A stretch of 5,413 nt of DNA from Acidobacteriaceae bacterium (GTDB lineage: Bacteria > Acidobacteriota > Terriglobia > Terriglobales > Acidobacteriaceae). The DNA lies in assembly GCA_030040395.1 (NCBI GenBank), contig JASHTU010000553.1, positions 1-5,413 of the forward strand, read 5' to 3'. This document shows, one piece after another, positions 1 through 5,389 of this stretch. Position numbers and translations under genes: made by a program. The notes below the pieces were generated by a model. The model did not search any database, was not told where the DNA came from, and saw nothing but the letters and a program-made list of their open reading frames with translations. How positions within the stretch are numbered: position 1 is the first letter of the stretch; each line of letters begins with the position of its first letter.

Positions 1-1181
1 TGGAAGCCGCAGAACAGCAGTATCCGGCGCTGGAGGCGCGCTCGCAGACATTCGACACCTCTCTCGAGGGCGATCTTGTCCGCGCCGGCGGTCCCGAATA
101 TGCGGCCATTGCCACGCTAGCCTTTCAGCAGGCGATTGCGGCTCATAAGCTGGTGGCGGATGTCGATGGAACGGCGTTTTTTATGCCCAAAGAGAATTTC
201 AGCAATGGATCCATCTCCACGGTGGATGTGATTTATCCCTCGGCGCCGATGTTTCTGCTGCTGAATCCGAAACTGGTGGAGGCGCAGTTGGAGCCGGTGC
301 TTCGCTATGCGGAGACGCCGCGCTGGAAATTTCCTTTTGCTCCCCACGATCTGGGCGTTTATCCGCTCGCCGACGGACAGCAATATGGCGGCGGCGAGGT
401 GAGCGAGGAAGACCAGATGCCGGTGGAAGAGTCGGGCGACATCCTTCTGCTCGTGGCGGCGACGGCCCACGCGGAGGGGAACGCCGACTTTGCCCGGCGG
501 CATTGGCCGCTGTTAACGAAATGGGCGGAGTACCTGATGGCGAACGGGCTGGATCCGGAGAATCAGCTCTGCACGGACGATTTCGCAGGACACCTGGCGC
601 ACAACGCCAACCTTTCGATCAAGGCCATCGAGGCGTTGGGAGCGTATGCGCAGCTTGCCGCCCGGCTCGAACAGCCGGAGACCGCGCAGCATTTCGCCGC
701 AGCGGCCAGGAAGATGGCCGGTCAGTGGATCGGCCTGGCGCGGGAAGGCGATCACTATCGGCTGGCGTTCGACAAATCCGGAACCTGGAGCCAGAAATAT
801 AACCTGGTGTGGGACAAGATCCTGGACTTGAACCTCTTCCCCGAGGAAGTGAGCGCCGAGGAGATTGCCTTCTATAAGAAGCGCCTCAACCCGTATGGGC
901 TTCCCCTGGACAACCGCGCCACTTACACCAAGCTGGATTGGGAGCTATGGACCGCAACCATGGCTGCCGATGGCGCCGATTTTCAGACTCTCGTGCACCC
1001 GGTCTTCAAGTTTTTGAACGACACCCCCGACCGCGTTCCGATGACCGATTGGTACGACACGATCACCGCGAAGCAGGTTGGCTTTCAGGCCCGCTCGGTG
1101 GTCGGCGGGGTCTACATCAAGATGCTGGCCGATCCATTGCTGTGGAGAAAGTGGGCCGCGAGGACTGTCGCGGGGCCATGA
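1..1181 (+). CDS. GtaA-family (glutaminase A six-hairpin) protein, C-terminal part, 5' truncated by window edge
   Basis: The reading frame is open from the left edge (first full codon at 3) to a TGA at 1179-1181, giving about 392 residues. The beginning lies outside the window, and I see no credible internal start. Recognisable family signatures are FMPKENFSNGS followed by VDVIYPSAPMF (about 180-250), HDLGVYP (345-365), DQMPVEESGD (411-440) and an alpha-helical stretch typical of an (alpha/alpha)6 barrel. This pattern is that of the central and C-terminal domains of fungal glutaminase A (GtaA) relatives, the Pfam glutaminase A six-hairpin (former DUF4965) and DUF1793 group. Bacterial members are usually large exported proteins. 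Their substrate is mostly untested, and a glycosidase-like role is as plausible as glutaminase because the fold is shared with glycoside hydrolases. Base composition is G+C-rich (65-72% in two sampled lines), clearly higher than the kinase gene downstream. Family assignment is fairly sure; function is not. Confidence 0.8.
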   Translation, partial: EAAEQQYPALEARSQTFDTSLEGDLVRAGGPEYAAIATLAFQQAIAAHKLVADVDGTAFFMPKENFSNGSISTVDVIYPSAPMFLLLNPKLVEAQLEPVLRYAETPRWKFPFAPHDLGVYPLADGQQYGGGEVSEEDQMPVEESGDILLLVAATAHAEGNADFARRHWPLLTKWAEYLMANGLDPENQLCTDDFAGHLAHNANLSIKAIEALGAYAQLAARLEQPETAQHFAAAARKMAGQWIGLAREGDHYRLAFDKSGTWSQKYNLVWDKILDLNLFPEEVSAEEIAFYKKRLNPYGLPLDNRATYTKLDWELWTATMAADGADFQTLVHPVFKFLNDTPDRVPMTDWYDTITAKQVGFQARSVVGGVYIKMLADPLLWRKWAARTVAGP

Positions 1182-1610
1182 GTTCTAACTGCTCATCGGG
1201 GAGCTTTCTCTGAGGCGATAGCTCAATCAGCGGCACAGCGGGGACTTTATGTCCTGCCCGATCGCGTCCCTTTTCGACGCGGTGCGCGACGGAGTGCGCT
1301 GCCGCTTGCGCAGCCGGCGGTCTCAGCGCGAACCTGATCTCCGGTAGCTTTCCCCAGCTCGACGAAGGCAACCCGGCGTTGCTGCCCACGGACAAGAGCA
1401 AGCCCTGATCAGGTCACCTGCCCCGCATGTCGCGTTCCGCAGCAACTTGGCGCCCTTCAGCAGTTACACAAGATGAGCCTCACGCCAATTAGACGCAGTA
1501 CGATTTTGGTCATTTCCCTTACTGCCCGCCCATATTCTCGAGGATTATGATTAGGAGACTTAGCCAGCAAGCACCTGGCAGATGCTGGGCGTAGATTCGG
1601 GAGGGCAAGA
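1182..1610. other. Gene-free interval (429 bases) between the GtaA-like gene and the kinase gene
   Basis: I find no convincing gene here. The left half (to about 1408) is G+C-rich and contains a plus-strand open frame without a good start that ends at TGA 1406-1408; see the findings. The right half has a lower G+C content, like the kinase gene that follows. A TATGAT at 1546-1551 matches a sigma-70 -10 box at five of six positions, but nothing resembling a -35 box sits 16-18 bases upstream, so I do not call a promoter. CCTGATCAGG at 1404-1413 is a perfect 10-bp palindrome and overlaps a second dyad, CAGGT-C-ACCTG, at 1410-1420. No strong terminator hairpin follows the GtaA-like stop; the best candidate (gctc/gagc, 1191-1204) has only four base pairs. 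The kinase promoter must lie here, but I cannot place it. Confidence 0.6.
1599..1605 (+). promoter_or_regulatory. Ribosome binding site of the kinase gene
   Basis: GGGAGGG at 1599-1605 lies five bases before the ATG at 1611. This is a good Shine-Dalgarno match at normal spacing, and it supports that start. The first residues encoded from this ATG are basic and lead straight into a membrane segment, which also fits. Confidence 0.7.
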
Positions 1611-3125
1611 ATGCGGCTGACACGTTCAATCCCCATACGTTTTCTTGCGGTTGCATTTTTCGCCTTCAGTTTCGCGTATTCCGTTTGGTGGGCGCACTGG
1701 TACTTTGCCGGGAAAGCAGTTCCGTCACGTTCTTACGAATTCCAGTCAGGGCGATTGAATGGGTGGACCCCCATTGGCGGAAGGTGGAATATTGTCGATG
1801 GCGTTATCCGGAACGACTCTTACGAGCGCGGCGCAAAACTCCTCACAGGCTCCAGGACTTGGAGAAATTACACGATGAGCGCTGACATCAGCTTTGAAGG
1901 AGATAACGCCGACATGGGCGTCATCGTCCGGTCAAGCGATGAAAAGGAAGGGACCGATACTTACAATGGATACTATGTTGGCCTTCGAACTTTGGATGGA
2001 ACGATGGTTATCGGTCGCGCCGCTTTCGGCTGGACAGAGGCGCGCCCCGTTCATATTCCAGGGGGCGTTAACTCGGGCGTGTGGTATCGGCTTCTGATAA
2101 CCGCATACGGTTGCCATATTGCTGCGTCTGTCCAGAATCTGACGACTTCGCAAAAGGCATGGATTGCGTTTACCGAGACAACTTGTCTGCAGAATGGGCG
2201 AATCGGTTTGCGTTCGTTGAATGCCGGCGCCATGTGGCGCAATGTTAGCGTGAAGGAAGCCGGTTGGAATGATTATGAGGAATTGCGCAAGCACGCTGGC
2301 TCGGTGGAGAGGTTGGAAGTGGTTCCCGGCCCTCCTTGGTGGACGCCTTGGCACGCGGGAATGCTGTTTGCGGTCACCCTGGTGATTGCATTGCTCACGC
2401 AGCTTGCTTACTTCCGCATTCGGCAATGGAAGGTATATACCATCACTCAAGAGCGTGAGCGCCTTGCTCACGAAATTCACGACACAATGGCGCAAGGATT
2501 CGCCGGAATTGGATATCAGATTCAAGGAATCAAGAACAGCATCTTGCGATCGGAGAATCCTAACTACCATCAAATCGCTGACCAGTTGAGCATTGCCTAT
2601 CAACTTATTCGCAACTGCCATGAGGAGGCCAGTCGCACAATTGCAATGCTTGGTTCCTCCGCGCCTCTGCTTGCGCAGGACCTCTTGGGAGTCCTGGCGC
2701 AGACGGCGCTCAAAATCGGAGGCGATAAAATAGGAACGAAGGCGCAGATATACGGGAATCCCATCGCACTGAACCTGCGACTTGCGGACGCGTTCCTGCA
2801 TATCGGACGGGAGGCGATTGCGAACGCGGTGACCCATGCAGCCCCCACCTTGATGACCATCAGCCTGGTTTACGAGGGCGGCAGTGTTGAGCTGATTGTG
2901 GAGGATGATGGCTGCGGATTCGAATTCCGTCCTGAAGCCGCAGGCTTCGGCATTCGCGGGATGCAAAAACGGGCCCGTGACATGGCGGCCATTTTGCAAA
3001 TCGTCAGTCACTCTGGCCGCGGGACCCAGGTGCGCGTCAAGGCGATTTTGAGGAAGCCGCAGCCTGGAAAACGAATATTCACAAAGGCGATGAAGATCTT
3101 CCGCACCGCGCCAATTGACAGGTAA
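1611..3125 (+). CDS. Two-transmembrane sensor histidine kinase, HisKA_3 (NarX-like) class, with lectin-like extracytoplasmic domain
   Basis: This 504-residue inner-membrane kinase would sense an extracytoplasmic signal and phosphorylate a NarL-type regulator. Residues 1-10 are basic; 10-32 form membrane segment 1. Residues about 41-217 are an outside domain with the look of a concanavalin-A-like/DUF1080 fold: GGRWNIVDGVI, LLTGSRTWRNYTMSADISF, GVIVRSS, and a closing GRIGLRS plus MWRNVSVKE. Cys168 and Cys192 could form a disulfide. Residues about 246-268 form membrane segment 2. The HisKA_3 H-box ERERLAHEIHDTMAQG gives phospho-acceptor His290, and the D291-xxx-Q295 pattern is the one tied to phosphatase activity in this class. 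The ATPase domain has Asn405 (N box), DDGCGF 432-437 (G1), GFGIRGM 445-451 (G2) and GRGT 469-472. All catalytic boxes are present, so it should be active. A basic tail (480-504) follows the ATPase. G+C is about 45-52% in sampled lines, below that of the flanking genes. The signal is unknown; a sugar is an inference from the fold and neighbours. Confidence 0.93.
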   Translation: MRLTRSIPIRFLAVAFFAFSFAYSVWWAHWYFAGKAVPSRSYEFQSGRLNGWTPIGGRWNIVDGVIRNDSYERGAKLLTGSRTWRNYTMSADISFEGDNADMGVIVRSSDEKEGTDTYNGYYVGLRTLDGTMVIGRAAFGWTEARPVHIPGGVNSGVWYRLLITAYGCHIAASVQNLTTSQKAWIAFTETTCLQNGRIGLRSLNAGAMWRNVSVKEAGWNDYEELRKHAGSVERLEVVPGPPWWTPWHAGMLFAVTLVIALLTQLAYFRIRQWKVYTITQERERLAHEIHDTMAQGFAGIGYQIQGIKNSILRSENPNYHQIADQLSIAYQLIRNCHEEASRTIAMLGSSAPLLAQDLLGVLAQTALKIGGDKIGTKAQIYGNPIALNLRLADAFLHIGREAIANAVTHAAPTLMTISLVYEGGSVELIVEDDGCGFEFRPEAAGFGIRGMQKRARDMAAILQIVSHSGRGTQVRVKAILRKPQPGKRIFTKAMKIFRTAPIDR

Positions 3126-3130
3126 GCCGG

Positions 3131-3188
3131 CCGGCGCCTGTCGTCTTCAATCAATCGCGACAAGACGGTTGCCGGGGCCGCTCCTTTT
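3131..3188 (+). terminator. Weak candidate terminator hairpin between convergent genes
   Basis: In the 66 bases between the two convergent stop codons, CCGGC (3131-3135) can pair with GCCGG (3171-3175), and CGTCTT (3142-3147) with AAGACG (3162-3167), with an internal loop between them. A TTTT run occurs at 3185-3188, about ten bases after the stem on the plus strand. The position is right for a terminator of the kinase transcript. The interrupted stem and displaced T-run make it a weak call, and no T-run follows on the minus-strand side. Confidence 0.25.
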
Positions 3189-3191
3189 GAT

Positions 3192-3893
3192 CTATTCCGA
3201 AAGGCGTATAAGCCCTCGTTGAATGGCCGTTGTGACTGCTTCTGTTCTACTTCCGCATCCCAGTTTCACAAGACAACTTGCAACATGGTTTCGCGCTGTC
3301 TTGTCGCTGATGAAAAGCTGCTTTGCGATCGCTTTATTCGACTTTCCCTTGGCCGCCAATGTCAGAACCTCAAGCTCGCGTTCGGTAAGTTTCTCGCGGC
3401 TGATCATCTGCAACAGACGTTCGTTGATGTGTGGCGGAACGCAGTGCACATTGGCATGAACCATCTTGATCGCCTGAACAATCGTTTCCTGGGGACTGTT
3501 CTTGAGCAGATACCCCATTGCTCCCGCCTGAAGCGCACGAAGGATATCTTCGTCCGCCTCGTAATTGGTGAGAACCAGAATGCGCAAATCAGGCCGGATG
3601 CCGCGGAGTTCTTCGATCGCCTTCATGCCATCCACTTCGGGCATGCGCAGATCCATAAGGATGACATCCGGCTTGATCTTACGGACTTCCGTCACTGCCT
3701 CCTTGGCGGATTCCGCCATGCCGATGACCTCAATGTTCGCCTCGCTCTCTAACATTGTCCGCAGTCCAACGCGAACCACCGGATGATCGTCCACAATCAG
3801 CACTTTGATTCCGGGATCAATGGCAGGAATGCCTCCGGGATTGACTTGCGCCGTGAAGCGTTCTTCGAAGGTTTCGGAAACTTGACTGGCCAT
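3192..3893 (-). CDS. NarL/FixJ-family response regulator (receiver plus LuxR-type HTH)
   Basis: This 233-residue cytoplasmic transcription regulator is activated by phosphorylation. An N-terminal extension of about 28 residues without recognisable motifs precedes the receiver domain (about 29-147). The receiver has the acidic pair Asp35-Asp36 (VDDHPVVR), phospho-acceptor Asp81 (MDLRMPEVDG), Thr109 (LTNYE) and Lys131 (YLLKNS), so the phosphorylation site is complete. The LuxR/NarL helix-turn-helix covers about 166-229: LTERELEVLTLAAKGKSNKAIA, then the recognition helix region ISDKTARNHVASCLVKLG. Length is typical of the family apart from the extension. The ATG at 3891-3893 has a good ribosome binding site. 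The gene faces the HisKA_3 kinase gene tail to tail, with 66 bases between stops. NarL-type regulators are the usual partners of HisKA_3 kinases, so pairing is likely but inferred. G+C is about 53% in sampled lines, like the kinase. A palindrome just upstream is a candidate site for autoregulation. The target genes are unknown. Confidence 0.95.
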   Translation of the reverse strand: MASQVSETFEERFTAQVNPGGIPAIDPGIKVLIVDDHPVVRVGLRTMLESEANIEVIGMAESAKEAVTEVRKIKPDVILMDLRMPEVDGMKAIEELRGIRPDLRILVLTNYEADEDILRALQAGAMGYLLKNSPQETIVQAIKMVHANVHCVPPHINERLLQMISREKLTERELEVLTLAAKGKSNKAIAKQLFISDKTARNHVASCLVKLGCGSRTEAVTTAIQRGLIRLSE

Positions 3894-3899
3894 GGTTGA

Positions 3900-3907
3900 T
3901 CCTCTCT
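3900..3907 (-). promoter_or_regulatory. Ribosome binding site of the response regulator gene
   Basis: Read on the minus strand, AGAGAGGA lies six bases before the ATG at 3893-3891. This supports the start that includes the N-terminal extension of about 28 residues before the receiver domain. Confidence 0.6.
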
Positions 3908-3910
3908 GGG

Positions 3911-3939
3911 ATAAGGAGGGTGCGGATTCCTGATGTCAA
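3911..3939 (-). promoter_or_regulatory. Candidate sigma-70 promoter of the response regulator gene
   Basis: On the minus strand a perfect TTGACA (-35; plus-strand 3934-3939) is followed after 17 bases by CCTTAT (3911-3916), a poor -10 that matches the consensus at three of six positions. A start near 3904 would leave a leader of only about ten bases overlapping the ribosome binding site, which is tight. A weak -10 behind a perfect -35, with a palindrome abutting the -35, is the layout expected of an activator-dependent promoter. The true promoter could instead lie further upstream. Confidence 0.35.
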
Positions 3940-3962
3940 TCAGAATTCAGGGGAATTCTGAT
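3939..3962. promoter_or_regulatory. Perfect 10-bp inverted repeat upstream of the regulator gene; likely operator
   Basis: ATCAGAATTC (3939-3948) and GAATTCTGAT (3953-3962) are exact reverse complements separated by AGGG. The dyad lies 46-69 bases upstream of the regulator start codon and overlaps the candidate -35 by one base. A related copy of the half-site, ATTCCTGAT at 3926-3934, forms a second, imperfect dyad with the left arm across the spacer GTCA. The site could bind a dimeric regulator, possibly the adjacent NarL-type protein itself, or form a hairpin if transcription starts upstream. It does not look like a terminator because no T-run follows on either strand. Confidence 0.6.
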
Positions 3963-4091
3963 CCGGGGGTCGGAACGCACAAACGCTGGCGAGATTGATT
4001 CTGAAAGAAGTCGTCGGGATCGTCAAGCGCGAAGATGGTTTCCCAAGCGCAGCGAGGCGCCGGTTCTGCGGCGGGTCTAGAAGCTGATCCT

Positions 4092-4116
4092 GCGGCGGTT
4101 CTCCGATTTCCGCCGC
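4092..4116. repeat. 7-bp perfect inverted repeat
   Basis: GCGGCGG (4092-4098) and CCGCCGC (4110-4116) are reverse complements around an 11-base loop. The arms are pure G+C and short, so this one could well be chance in a G+C-rich stretch. It is listed because it is the first of a series of dyads leading to the UxuA-like gene. Confidence 0.3.
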
Positions 4117-4174
4117 TATGGTTTGCCGCCAAAGTTGAAGCGAGGCGCGGGGCCGTTGGGGTGGTATCTTGATC

Positions 4175-4210
4175 GCAACCGCACCTTTTCGATAGGGCTG
4201 GCGCGGTTGC
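4175..4210 (+). promoter_or_regulatory. Inverted repeat (10 of 11 positions paired) in the leader of the UxuA-like gene
   Basis: GCAACCGCACC (4175-4185) pairs with GGCGCGGTTGC (4200-4210) with one mismatch (A4183/C4202); the outer eight pairs are perfect. The loop is 14 bases (4186-4199) and starts with TTTT. The dyad ends 45 bases before the ATG. It could be an operator or an RNA hairpin in the 5' leader. No T-run follows the right arm, so it is not an ordinary terminator of upstream transcription. Confidence 0.45.
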
Positions 4211-4220
4211 CCAGGGGAAC

Positions 4221-4243
4221 GCCGGCTCCATTGACGAGCCGGC
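4221..4243 (+). promoter_or_regulatory. 8-bp perfect hairpin directly upstream of the UxuA-like ribosome binding site
   Basis: GCCGGCTC (4221-4228) and GAGCCGGC (4236-4243) are exact reverse complements around a 7-base loop, CATTGAC. Seven of the eight pairs are G-C, so the stem should be stable in RNA. It ends one base before the purine-rich Shine-Dalgarno sequence, a position where a stem could limit ribosome access or protect the 5' end. As DNA it could equally be a repressor site. I cannot tell which from sequence alone. Confidence 0.5.
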
Positions 4244-4244
4244 C

Positions 4245-4255
4245 AGGGAGGGAGG
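4245..4255 (+). promoter_or_regulatory. Purine-rich ribosome binding site of the UxuA-like gene
   Basis: AGGGAGGGAGG runs right up to the ATG at 4256. The copy at 4245-4250 has the usual spacing of five bases, while the GGAGG touching the start codon is too close to work normally. The signal supports the ATG at 4256, which also leaves a full n-region ahead of the twin-arginine motif. Confidence 0.6.
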
Positions 4256-5389
4256 ATGGCGACGCGCATCCACTTAAAGACCTATGGTGAGCCGCCTCTG
4301 CCGGCTCGCCGCGACTTTCTCAAATTTCCCTTGTTGGCCGCGGCGGCTTACGGTGCGGCGCCGGGCTCCGCCTTTGGGCTTGCTGCTCCCCGTCCCGCGC
4401 ATAAGGACGAGGATGGGGAAGAGGGCACGAAGATCGCGGTCAAAGTCACCGTTAAAGACACCACGGATGAGGAATTGCTGTTTCTCAAGCAGATCGGGCT
4501 GCGCTGGGTTCATGCCGACTTCGGGAACGGCGCCTCGTATGACGACATCCGCAGGACGCGGGAGCGCTTCGCACAGTACGGCATCAAGATCGATTCCGCG
4601 CTGATGGAAGCTTATCGATCGCTGCGCATTCAGCTCGGACAGCCGGGCCGGGATGAGGACATCGACCGGTTCAACACCTTTCTCACCGACTGCGGCCGCT
4701 TGGGCATTCGCACCTCGCACATCGATTTTCACCCCGGTAACACGTACACCACCAACATGATCACCACCCCGCGCGGCTACATGGCGCGCGAGTTCAGCGT
4801 GGACGATTTCCGGGAGAAGATCGAGGAGCCGATGTCCGACCGGAACTACTCCGCCGAGGATATCTGGGCGAATTACACTTACTTTCTCAAAGCGGTGCTG
4901 CCCGTGGCTGAAAAGGCCAACATTCTGCTGGCGCATCACCCCGACGATCCGCCGATCACGCCGATGAACGGGGTAGCGAAGGTCTTTATCAACTATGCAG
5001 GCTACAAGCACGCCGAGGAAGTGGCCGCGGGCGGAAGCAAGAACTGGGGACTCTGTCTGTGTCTTGGCACATGGCTGGAGGGCGGCGACGCAATGGGCAA
5101 GGATCCGGCCGGCATGATCCAGGATTTCGGCAGCCGCGGAAGACTGTTCACCATCCATTTTCGCAATGTCAGCTCGCCGCTGCCGCGCTTCCATGAGACC
5201 TTTCAGGACGACGGATACGCGGACATGTACCAGCTCATGAAAGCCCTGCGCCAGGTGCGTTCAACCGCATCGCTGATTCCGGACCACTATCCGGGAATTG
5301 TCAGCGACGTGAATCGTCGCATCGATAACGCCTACATGGTTGCGTTGATGCGGCAGATGCTGCGCCGCGCTTATGAAGAAGTGGGGTGA
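4256..5389 (+). CDS. Tat-exported mannonate dehydratase-like (UxuA-type) TIM-barrel protein
   Basis: This is a 377-residue protein. The N-terminus has a twin-arginine signal: ARRDFLK at 17-23, then a hydrophobic Ala-rich segment (24-44), so export of the folded protein is expected. The mature part has the order of conserved elements seen in mannonate dehydratase (UxuA/ManD), the enzyme converting D-mannonate to 2-keto-3-deoxygluconate: HHPDDPP (227-233), GLCLCLGTW (265-273), HFRNV (301-305), HETFQDDGYADM (313-324) and IPDHYPG (341-347). His228, Cys269, His301 and Asp343 align by eye with the family's metal ligands; His344 and Tyr360 (DNAYMVAL) fall where the catalytic His and Tyr are reported in Streptococcus suis ManD. 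Known UxuA enzymes are cytoplasmic, so a Tat signal is odd. The PDHG motif reads PDHY here, and the region around it differs, so the substrate may have changed. It could instead be filed as a generic xylose isomerase-like TIM barrel. The family call is likely; the reaction is not established. Confidence 0.85.
   Translation: MATRIHLKTYGEPPLPARRDFLKFPLLAAAAYGAAPGSAFGLAAPRPAHKDEDGEEGTKIAVKVTVKDTTDEELLFLKQIGLRWVHADFGNGASYDDIRRTRERFAQYGIKIDSALMEAYRSLRIQLGQPGRDEDIDRFNTFLTDCGRLGIRTSHIDFHPGNTYTTNMITTPRGYMAREFSVDDFREKIEEPMSDRNYSAEDIWANYTYFLKAVLPVAEKANILLAHHPDDPPITPMNGVAKVFINYAGYKHAEEVAAGGSKNWGLCLCLGTWLEGGDAMGKDPAGMIQDFGSRGRLFTIHFRNVSSPLPRFHETFQDDGYADMYQLMKALRQVRSTASLIPDHYPGIVSDVNRRIDNAYMVALMRQMLRRAYEEVG

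Larger units (their letters stand above)
3963..4255. other. Gene-free leader region upstream of the UxuA-like gene
   Basis: Together with 3894-3962 this makes 362 bases between the divergent regulator and UxuA-like genes. Open frames on either strand translate to low-complexity Pro/Arg/Ala-rich sequence with no motif, so I take them as chance. The region contains at least three perfect short inverted repeats (4092-4116, 4175-4210, 4221-4243). A TTGATC at 4169-4174 is a four-of-six match to a -35 box but has no acceptable -10 after it. I cannot place a promoter for the downstream gene with confidence. Confidence 0.55.

Noticed and set aside
1191..1211. Possible terminator after the GtaA-like stop (gctc/gagc followed by tttctct)
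   Set aside because: The four-pair stem is too weak and the T-run is interrupted.
1117..1401. Minus-strand open frame of 94 codons across the end of the GtaA-like gene and the gap
   Set aside because: It overlaps the well-supported plus-strand gene, shows no motif and looks like the complement of G+C-rich sequence.
1563..1588. CCAGCA/TGCTGG inverted repeat just upstream of the kinase ribosome binding site
   Set aside because: It has only six base pairs around a 14-base loop, which is within chance expectation, and no associated signal supports a role.
1932..3011. Long minus-strand open frame (359 codons) opposite the kinase gene
   Set aside because: The plus strand encodes a complete kinase with all catalytic boxes. 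The opposite frame has no domain pattern and is a shadow.
3219..3752. Plus-strand open frame of 177 codons opposite the response regulator gene
   Set aside because: The minus strand encodes a complete receiver-HTH protein. The reverse frame has no motif of its own.
4231..4236. TTGACG resembling a -35 box upstream of the UxuA-like gene
   Set aside because: It lies in the loop and arm of the 4221-4243 hairpin, and its -10 would fall on the start codon, leaving no room for the ribosome binding site.
3940..4273. Two overlapping minus-strand open frames of 108-109 codons in the divergent intergenic region
   Set aside because: Both translate to Pro/Arg/Ala-rich low-complexity sequence, run across the UxuA-like start and would overlap the palindrome. 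No ribosome binding site stands out.
4274..5194. Minus-strand open frame of 306 codons opposite the UxuA-like gene
   Set aside because: The plus strand has a Tat signal and conserved family motifs. The reverse frame is Arg/Val-rich without recognisable features.
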